Assembly: GCA_946482345.1 (NCBI GenBank)
Contig: CAMLRJ010000239.1
Location: forward strand, 1-5,912
From: an uncultured Cellvibrio sp.
Lineage (GTDB): Bacteria > Pseudomonadota > Gammaproteobacteria > Pseudomonadales > Cellvibrionaceae
DNA length: 5,912 nucleotides
Reading direction: 5' to 3'
A program made the position numbers and the translations under genes. Positions 1 to 5,060 of this stretch are shown piece by piece. Below the pieces are notes generated by a model that worked only from the letters and a program-made list of their open reading frames with translations, searched no databases and was not told the origin of the DNA. How positions within the stretch are numbered: position 1 is the first letter of the stretch; each line of letters opens with the position of its first letter.

Positions 1-964
1 GCCAATAACTTTTTAGAATTTCGGTGAATAGGTAAGTTTCCAATAATGCACCTGACATGGCGCCAGCTTCCAGAGACTCGGCATTTGGCCATTTTGTTAA
101 ATAGGTACAAAGCCCTGTATCCAGAAAATAAACTTTGGGGGTTTTGATTAAACGTTTGGTGATATTTCGAAAGTAGGGTTGAAGCAAATAAACCAATCCC
201 GATGTTTCCAAAATGGATAACCAATTCTTGACGGTTTTATTATCAATACCCACATCTCTTGCAAGATCGGCGTAATTGAGTAATTGACCGGTTCGGGCTG
301 CAATGGCGACCAGAAAATTATAGAAAGTCAGCTCGTTGGTGATATTTAAAATATCTTTTACGTCCCGTTGAATATACGTTTGCACATAAGAACGATAAAA
401 AATATCCCGCATGGAATCGTCAGCTTGATAAATGCGGGGAAAAGATCCCATCCAAATTCGTTTGTAAATATCAATCACTTTATGCGGCTTGGCGGTGCTT
501 CGGGCATGATTAATCCATTCCGGCGTGGGTAGGAAAGGCATCGACTGGCTGGCTTTATTATCAAGCTCTGCTTGCGATAATCCCAAGAGATCAACAATTG
601 CAACTCTCCCTGCAAGGCTCTCGCTAATTCCCTTCATCAAGTGAAATTTTTGCGAGCCGGTTAACCAGTAGAGTCCGTTTTTTTTCTCTTTATCGACTTG
701 TATTTTGATATAGCTGAATAGCTCCGGTGCATATTGCACTTCATCAATAATCAGCGGTGCTGGATAAGTTTGTACAAATAAACCGGGATCATTCTGAGCC
801 AATTGCCGCAAATCCAGATCGTCCAAACTGACATAACGACGTCCTTCATCTGCGCATAATTCCAACAGAGTGGTTTTCCCGACCTGACGTGGCCCGGTGA
901 GTAATAACACAGGGAAGTGTCGATTTATTTCGATGATTGCCTTGGCAAGGGTACGTTGAAACAT
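1..964 (-). CDS. AAA_14/DUF4143 family ATP-binding protein (3' end outside window)
   Basis: I translated this reading frame by hand; about 321 codons are in the window and no stop is reached at the left edge. The order is typical of AAA_14 + DUF4143 proteins. Walker A is GPRQVGKTT (residues 24-32), Walker B is PLIIDEVQ (70-77), the sensor-1-like segment is LTGSQ (101-105), and SLAGR follows (116-120). A winged-helix-like stretch (about 225-268, containing YADLARDVGIDNKTVKNWL) comes next, and the sequence ends in the DUF4143 segment LETYLFTEILKSYW. The family is usually about 380-420 residues, so roughly 70-90 residues, including any nuclease-like C-terminal motif, are missing from view. ATG 964 is the first possible start because an in-frame TAA lies at 979-977; a weak GGAA Shine-Dalgarno sits 6 nt upstream. 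The protein is probably a cytoplasmic P-loop ATPase. The biological role of the family is poorly defined, with suggestions of DNA binding or mobile-element/defence association. No partner gene is visible. Family call is strong, function unknown. Confidence 0.9.
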   Translation of the reverse strand, partial: MFQRTLAKAIIEINRHFPVLLLTGPRQVGKTTLLELCADEGRRYVSLDDLDLRQLAQNDPGLFVQTYPAPLIIDEVQYAPELFSYIKIQVDKEKKNGLYWLTGSQKFHLMKGISESLAGRVAIVDLLGLSQAELDNKASQSMPFLPTPEWINHARSTAKPHKVIDIYKRIWMGSFPRIYQADDSMRDIFYRSYVQTYIQRDVKDILNITNELTFYNFLVAIAARTGQLLNYADLARDVGIDNKTVKNWLSILETSGLVYLLQPYFRNITKRLIKTPKVYFLDTGLCTYLTKWPNAESLEAGAMSGALLETYLFTEILKSYW

Positions 965-971
965 ATCGGAT

Positions 972-1008
972 TCCGTTTAAATTGGAGTAGCATTCCAATT
1001 TAAACGGA
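972..1008. repeat. 15-bp perfect inverted repeat upstream of the DUF4143 ATPase gene
   Basis: The left arm TCCGTTTAAATTGGA (972-986) is the exact reverse complement of the right arm TCCAATTTAAACGGA (994-1008), with a 7-bp spacer GTAGCAT between them. The proximal arm begins only 8 bases from the ATG of the ATPase gene and overlaps its weak GGAA ribosome-binding site. The distal arm overlaps a candidate -10 element. It could be an operator for a dimeric regulator, perhaps the winged-helix-containing ATPase itself, or an RNA hairpin that hides the ribosome-binding site. It is not followed by a T-run in either direction, so it is a poor terminator candidate. Confidence 0.85.
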
Positions 1009-1026
1009 TTTTTAGGTGATTAACAA
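998..1026 (-). promoter_or_regulatory. Possible sigma70 promoter of the DUF4143 ATPase gene
   Basis: On the minus strand a TTGTTA hexamer (1026-1021, 4 of 6 matches to TTGACA) lies exactly 17 bp before TTAAAT (1003-998, 4 of 6 matches to TATAAT). The predicted start of transcription would fall near 990, inside the spacer of the inverted repeat, giving a leader of about 26 nt. The overlap with the palindrome makes repression plausible, but each hexamer is only a partial match, so this is tentative. Confidence 0.3.
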
Positions 1027-1070
1027 GCCGGATATTGCTGCCCAACCTGGTTGAGACTAACCGAGTCTGC

Positions 1071-1099
1071 CGTCATCCCTGCGAAGGCAGGGATCCAGC
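1071..1099. repeat. REP/dRS3-like short palindromic repeat
   Basis: The sequence CGTCATCCCTGCGAAGGC followed by AGGGATCCAGC folds into an 8-bp perfect stem, ATCCCTGC (1075-1082) with GCAGGGAT (1087-1094), closed by the tetraloop GAAG. It carries the flanks (CGTCA...CCAGC) of a widespread bacterial interspersed palindrome whose common version reads CGTCATTCCCGCG...CGGGAATCCAG. Such elements usually occur in many intergenic copies per genome. Only one copy is in this window, so its repetitive nature is inferred from general knowledge. It sits between the terminator of the upstream gene and the promoter region of the ATPase gene, the usual intergenic location. Confidence 0.7.
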
Positions 1100-1168
1100 T
1101 GGCAATGAATTGGCCAGGTCATTTGCTAATATTGGAATGTAAAACGTTATCGTCGAAGGACAAGCGTT

Positions 1169-1200
1169 AAAAAAATTGCCCTCAATTGAGGGCAGTTTTT
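1169..1200. terminator. Bidirectional intrinsic terminator
   Basis: A perfectly palindromic stem TGCCCTCAATTGAGGGCA (1177-1194) is flanked by a run of seven A (1169-1175) on the left and TTTTT (1196-1200) on the right. Read on the minus strand, it gives a GC-rich hairpin followed by a U-tract about 25 nt after the stop codon of the exported haem protein gene. This is the expected position for that gene's terminator. The symmetrical flanks mean it should also stop plus-strand transcripts. It separates the haem protein gene from the DUF4143 ATPase gene, making cotranscription unlikely. Confidence 0.92.
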
Positions 1201-1219
1201 ATTGCATCTAAACGCGAGC

Positions 1220-3661
1220 TTAACCTTTATCGCTTCTTTGTTTGTCGCGTTCTATACGTCTGACTTTTACTTTATAGCCGAGCTTGCCTTTGCAGTCGCC
1301 AATGGATTGCGTGACGGTGATGGTTTCGTTGAAAACCAGCGCGCGGTTTAATGCAATCACATTGCCGCTGCCATCGCCCAATTCAATATTGCTGGAATCA
1401 AAAACGCGAATTCTTGCTCCGGCAACGGCTTCGGTTACGACGACATAATTTTCACCTTCCAATGGAATGCGTATTTTGGGCGCGGGAATATCTTCACACT
1501 CTTTAGCAGGTGGCGTTTCAGTTGGTGGACTCTTATCGCATAACGCTTGCTGTACGGTGAGATGTTGGCCGGGTGCAAGTGGGCTACCGAGTGGTGTCGC
1601 AAAATCGTATTCGTTGTGCCAGGAAATGGGCGTAGAAAATTGACCAAAACCACCCGCACTGCTTTCGCCAACTTCGAGCCAGCTACCGTGCAGAATGTCA
1701 GTAATATTAATTAATTGCTGACCCACATAAGTTTGCGGCGGCGAAAATTTTGGCGCGTTGACTGTGGGTGGTGGTGCAACGGCAGTTTCGATATTTGATA
1801 AAGGACTTGAGTCGCTGCATAACTCGATACTCGCTGTAAATTTATCGCCCAAATCAAACGGATATTTTCCGGGATAAATTCCTGTCCACCCGGTGCTGGT
1901 ATTGGTTGAACGTGGATCTGCTCCATTTACAAAAACCGTTAGTTTTGCTCCGGCAACATGTTTAACGGCAATTGTGTTGCCGCATTGATAAATCAGTTTT
2001 GGATCAATATCGGGTTTCGGCAATCCAGCAGGAAAATCCACTTTATGATCGCGAACTGTTGCGGGGTTTGATGGATCGGACAGCACGCCGTTAAATTCCT
2101 GAGTCGCTGTTACGACATCGCCGACAACCAATGCAGGCACGTCGAATTCCAACAAGCTTGGGCTGCGCGAAATTTTGGCATCGACAAAAGCACCGTTGAT
2201 AAACACTGACACTTTTGCATCCAGCAGTGTGCCTTTCACGGCCAATTTCGTAGCGCAACCATATAAGGGTTCGATAATAATCGGCGGCGAAATGTGTTTT
2301 TCGTCATCGGGAATTGGATCCGTGTCTACCGACTTGCCATAACACAAGGAGAGCAGGGCATCGATGTGATTGAAGTAATTCCATATAGGCCCGAGACCTT
2401 GCGGCATAGTGCGCTTGGGTCCACCAAAAACCGATTGTTCCAACACAACAGAACAGTATTGCGCGATTGAGGGATCACTCACATCGGGGAAGCGTCCTGC
2501 GCCACCTTGTTGATGACAGGAATCGCAGCGGCTTTGTGAATTTACTGTATCAAGAACTGCAGTTGGCCCGGGGTTTTGTGGCCAGCTTGGATGAACCAGC
2601 GGGTCATGCCAATTGTCGGGCATTAATTTGGGCGTTAGGCCGGAAAAGGGCGCTTTGTCTGGATGTACAACAAAAGGATTTTCACCGGCGTGACAAGCGG
2701 TACAAGTACCTTGGCCGTTGGTTGCCAAATCTGCTCCGCCCACAAATTCTTCGATGCTGACCGGAACATCGCGAACAAATTTTTTGGAATTAGGATTGTC
2801 CCAAAAACAAGCTTTACTGGTTTTTTTGCCGACACAAATCAAACCCAAAACGCCCGCTGTTTTTCCGTTTGCTGAACCATAACGCGGCAATGCTAGACAA
2901 GCGCCTTCGGGATCGCGACTTTCATAAAACCAAAGGTCAGCAAAACTGCCTTCGTCGATAAACTCATTACTAAAAACACCGCGATTTTCCCAGGGAGCGG
3001 CATACATAGGTGGCGGAATCGGGACGCCAGCGTCTCTGCATTCTTTTATATATTCATCGCCGGAAGCGTTGGTTTTTAAAAATACAGTGATGCCACCTTC
3101 TTCCAGTTTGCGCGCGATTTCCGGATGAATTCCTTTGCTAAAAATACCTGTCTCGTTGCGAAAAGAGAGCTTGGTAAAACGCTCAATATAGTCACGTCGC
3201 AAACCATCAAGCATTCCTGCTAACACAACATCTTCTGTTTTCCCTGACAGCTTGAGAAGTTCGTCCAGATACAAGGCATTCGCAAGAATTTTGTCACCCA
3301 CCGTTTCGTCAATAAGTGTCTTTTTCTTCTTCAGAATAGCGAGTGTCTTTCGATCTTTTTCCGGATCAAAATTGGATGTGATTTTAGTGAGGTAATAAGT
3401 TTGTACTTCGTAAACAGATTCCGGTGTCGGTTCGAAAATTGCGCCATCTTTACCAAAAAAACGGCCGTGACCAAAACCCGTAAGCGGATCGTTCGACTTA
3501 CTGGATGTCGAAGGTGATTTAATGTCGTTTGCAGTTAATACAGGTTTTTCTTGAATGGCATTCACCATTTCCGTTTTGGCAATAGCGGAAATGGACAAGG
3601 TCATTAGTAGAAAAACGAATAAAAACAGAATTGGAGAGCGGTGAGCGAAAATATTCATCAT
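1220..3661 (-). CDS. Exported di-haem c-type cytochrome-like protein with four Ig-like repeats, function unknown
   Basis: An 813-residue protein that I cannot assign to a named family. Residues 1-28 form a Sec signal peptide (hydrophobic 11-25, AIA cleavage motif before K29), so it acts in the periplasm or outside the cell. Residues about 55-290 are an unrecognised domain with cysteines at 208, 255, 276 and 285 (the last in KACFWDN). Two CxxCH haem c-attachment motifs follow, CTACH (320-324) and CDSCH (379-383). Each is followed by a Met-Pro that could supply an axial ligand (M347, M419). Residues about 461-800 hold four divergent beta-rich repeats of some 80-95 residues. The first two share a YxC...INGA / YxC...VNGA core, and repeats 2-4 carry a cysteine near the end. 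The best start is the first of two ATG codons: AGAGGG (3672-3667) lies 5 nt upstream of it, and the second ATG would give spacing 8. It follows a pectinesterase gene by 172 bp and has its own terminator. An electron-transfer role is inferred from the haem motifs only; no catalytic signature is visible. Confidence 0.85.
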   Translation of the reverse strand: MMNIFAHRSPILFLFVFLLMTLSISAIAKTEMVNAIQEKPVLTANDIKSPSTSSKSNDPLTGFGHGRFFGKDGAIFEPTPESVYEVQTYYLTKITSNFDPEKDRKTLAILKKKKTLIDETVGDKILANALYLDELLKLSGKTEDVVLAGMLDGLRRDYIERFTKLSFRNETGIFSKGIHPEIARKLEEGGITVFLKTNASGDEYIKECRDAGVPIPPPMYAAPWENRGVFSNEFIDEGSFADLWFYESRDPEGACLALPRYGSANGKTAGVLGLICVGKKTSKACFWDNPNSKKFVRDVPVSIEEFVGGADLATNGQGTCTACHAGENPFVVHPDKAPFSGLTPKLMPDNWHDPLVHPSWPQNPGPTAVLDTVNSQSRCDSCHQQGGAGRFPDVSDPSIAQYCSVVLEQSVFGGPKRTMPQGLGPIWNYFNHIDALLSLCYGKSVDTDPIPDDEKHISPPIIIEPLYGCATKLAVKGTLLDAKVSVFINGAFVDAKISRSPSLLEFDVPALVVGDVVTATQEFNGVLSDPSNPATVRDHKVDFPAGLPKPDIDPKLIYQCGNTIAVKHVAGAKLTVFVNGADPRSTNTSTGWTGIYPGKYPFDLGDKFTASIELCSDSSPLSNIETAVAPPPTVNAPKFSPPQTYVGQQLINITDILHGSWLEVGESSAGGFGQFSTPISWHNEYDFATPLGSPLAPGQHLTVQQALCDKSPPTETPPAKECEDIPAPKIRIPLEGENYVVVTEAVAGARIRVFDSSNIELGDGSGNVIALNRALVFNETITVTQSIGDCKGKLGYKVKVRRIERDKQRSDKG

Positions 3662-3833
3662 AGTATCCCTCTGGAGAATGTATTGTCGGAAAAGCTCGGA
3701 ATGAGCGTCTCAGGATAATAGGTAGATTCTCTTCAGGATTCCGTAAAAAAATAGCGCGTCAACTCTGGTAATTTTTCACAGACAAACGGTGGCGAAGCTG
3801 GATTAGTGGTGTAATTTTTGGAGATAACAAAAA
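3662..3833. other. Intergenic region between pectinesterase and di-haem protein genes
   Basis: The 172 bp contain no open frame worth calling. On the minus strand there is a good -35-like TTGACG (3762-3757) but no matching -10 at 16-18 bp. A TATTAT (3720-3715) has no -35 at the right distance. Two short direct repeats are present: TCGGAA at 3686-3691 and 3696-3701, spaced one helical turn apart, and TCAGGAT at 3710-3716 and 3733-3739. A promoter for the downstream gene may lie here but I cannot place it. Confidence 0.4.
3667..3672 (-). promoter_or_regulatory. Ribosome-binding site of the di-haem protein gene
   Basis: Minus-strand AGAGGG lies 5 nt before ATG 3661 and 8 nt before the second in-frame ATG at 3658. 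Both spacings are workable. The first ATG is preferred slightly, and the choice changes the signal peptide by only one methionine. Confidence 0.65.
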
Positions 3834-3836
3834 TTA
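3812..3836 (-). terminator. Weak AT-rich hairpin overlapping the pectinesterase stop codon
   Basis: TAATTTTTG (3812-3820) and CAAAAATTA (3828-3836) are perfect 9-bp inverted arms separated by GAGATAA. The right arm includes the TAA stop codon of the pectinesterase gene (3836-3834). The stem contains a single G-C pair and no strong U-tract follows, so termination would be inefficient. Readthrough towards the di-haem protein gene is possible. It may equally be a chance feature of AT-rich sequence. Confidence 0.3.
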
Positions 3837-4934
3837 TTTAACTTTCCAATCCCCTAAAATTTTTTCCCGCGAATATTCTTTAACATCATCATCATTTAAT
3901 TGGCGACGTTTGTAATTGATTTGCGCGCCGGGGCCACTGCTTTTGTATTCAAAGAAGCGTGCGTCTTCAGGGTAGAAGGGGGTTTTGCTGCCATCTTTTG
4001 CGGTGCCGTTCATGGAATACCAACCGTCGGTGGTGATGTGTTTGTCCATCCAGTTATTAATGAAGACAGCTTTGCCTATGGCGTTGGGGTCTGCGTAACG
4101 GCCATCGGAAAATTGGGTGGTGGGATGCCAGGGGCGTCCAAGTGGAACTGAATTATCGGGAACAGAAGGATCGCGTGTTAAGCGACAATTGATGAAGGTT
4201 AATCCATATTCTTGTGAGATTTGTGTTGAAGGGGCGACCAGATAGCCGTGCGGAAAATTTAATTTGCCGCGAGTGAGAGTTTTAATTTCGGAGTCGGTGA
4301 ACAGCGCATTGCCGTTACCGAAAATAAAATCCACATTGCCTGCAATAAATGTTTTATCAAACCAACTGCGGCCACTGTTGACGAAAAGTGTGTCCTGATA
4401 TCCCAACAAATTTACATCGCGTACCCATACTTTATCGCTGGGAACATCCAGAAATAATGCGACAGCCTGTGAATTGGCAATTCGTTTTGGATCTTCGTTA
4501 GCCAGTGCATCGTTCGTTAAAAAATCGAAAGTATTTTCTATGGTGAGTTTCTCGATGCGGATATCAGTTGCTTTAATTGTAAGGGTTGCCGAGCCGGGAG
4601 TGCCCCAGGTTTTTCCTTCGGCATAAGTTTGGCCTGCATAAGCATTGTAATAAATACGGGTGTTATTTTTATCGGCGCCGATTAATTGGACATTGGATTT
4701 GGTGAGTGTCAGTTTTTCATAATACTCCCCAGCTCGAATAAAAATTCTGTAGGTTTTTTGTGAATTTTCCGGCACTGCATCGATTGCGGTCTGAATAGTG
4801 TTGAAAGTATTTTTTTTCGCAGGGAGATTTTTACTGACGATCAAATCAACTTTGGATTGGCCTTGATGGAGGCAACCACTGATCGACAATGACGAAAGAA
4901 TTAACAATAGAATAAAAAGACGTTTGACGGACAT
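3834..4934 (-). CDS. Pectin methylesterase (pectinesterase, CE8 family), outer-membrane lipoprotein
   Basis: A 366-residue enzyme that hydrolyses methyl esters of homogalacturonan, releasing methanol and exposing carboxylates for pectate lyases and polygalacturonases. The N-terminus is a lipoprotein signal, with a hydrophobic stretch at 6-18 and lipobox I-S-G-C placing the acylated cysteine at C21. The next residue is Leu, not Asp, so outer-membrane sorting is expected. The right-handed parallel beta-helix domain (about 30-360) carries every hallmark of the family: AGEYYEKL (68-75), QAVAL with Q156, GYQDTLF with the acid/base D181, GNVDFIFG with the nucleophile D202, and LGRPWH with R267 and W269. 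The length suits bacterial CE8 enzymes. ATG 4934 is preceded by only a weak GAGAA-type ribosome-binding site, and the signal peptide directly after it supports this start. It lies 126 bp downstream of a uxuB-like gene on the same strand, consistent with a pectin-utilisation locus. It resembles the membrane-anchored PemB type of Dickeya more than the secreted PemA, judged by the lipobox alone. Confidence 0.96.
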   Translation of the reverse strand: MSVKRLFILLLILSSLSISGCLHQGQSKVDLIVSKNLPAKKNTFNTIQTAIDAVPENSQKTYRIFIRAGEYYEKLTLTKSNVQLIGADKNNTRIYYNAYAGQTYAEGKTWGTPGSATLTIKATDIRIEKLTIENTFDFLTNDALANEDPKRIANSQAVALFLDVPSDKVWVRDVNLLGYQDTLFVNSGRSWFDKTFIAGNVDFIFGNGNALFTDSEIKTLTRGKLNFPHGYLVAPSTQISQEYGLTFINCRLTRDPSVPDNSVPLGRPWHPTTQFSDGRYADPNAIGKAVFINNWMDKHITTDGWYSMNGTAKDGSKTPFYPEDARFFEYKSSGPGAQINYKRRQLNDDDVKEYSREKILGDWKVK

Positions 4935-5060
4935 AGAATATTTCTCATGTGATGAATCGCCATGTCGTTATTCAATTGGCCGCTATTTGATTAACCGGAG
5001 CTGTCGAAAACAGACGTATCTGTTTTCGACAGGAAATCATTTTATGGATGAGCCAATCGT
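4935..5060. other. Intergenic region between uxuB-like and pectinesterase genes
   Basis: The 126 bp hold one strong hairpin (5001-5032, listed separately) and the leader of the pectinesterase gene. On the minus strand a TTGAAT hexamer occurs but no acceptable -10 stands 16-18 bp after it. I see no clear CRP, KdgR or ExuR/UxuR-type operator. Confidence 0.45.
5001..5032. terminator. Strong hairpin downstream of uxuB-like gene, lacking a U-tract
   Basis: CTGTCGAAAACAGA (5001-5014) and TCTGTTTTCGACAG (5019-5032) are perfect 14-bp inverted arms around a 4-nt loop, CGTA. The hairpin begins 28 nt after the stop codon of the uxuB-like gene. On the minus strand it is followed by CTCCGG, not by a T-run, so it does not meet the usual rule for an intrinsic terminator. 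It could be a 3'-end stabilising hairpin, a partial terminator that lets some transcript reach the pectinesterase gene, or a DNA operator. The structure itself is certain; its role is not. Confidence 0.55.

Noticed and set aside
1435..1926. Minus-strand short open frames inside the haem protein gene
   Set aside because: Alternate-frame shadows of the Ig-like repeat region, with basic, low-complexity translations and no start signal.
2467..2875. Plus-strand open frames opposite the haem protein gene
   Set aside because: They lie wholly antisense to a long gene with clear haem motifs and signal peptide, show no domain or ribosome-binding evidence, and overlap each other in different frames.
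3715..3762. TTGACG plus TATTAT as a sigma70 promoter for the haem protein gene
   Set aside because: The two hexamers are 36 bp apart, about twice the permitted spacing.
3900..4151. Plus-strand 83-codon open frame opposite the pectinesterase
   Set aside because: Antisense to the intact C-terminal part of a well-supported enzyme, and without recognisable features.
4935..5060. KdgR, UxuR/ExuR or CRP operator in the uxuB-pectinesterase gap
   Set aside because: Only isolated half-site words such as TGTGA (4949-4953 region) were found, without the matching second half.
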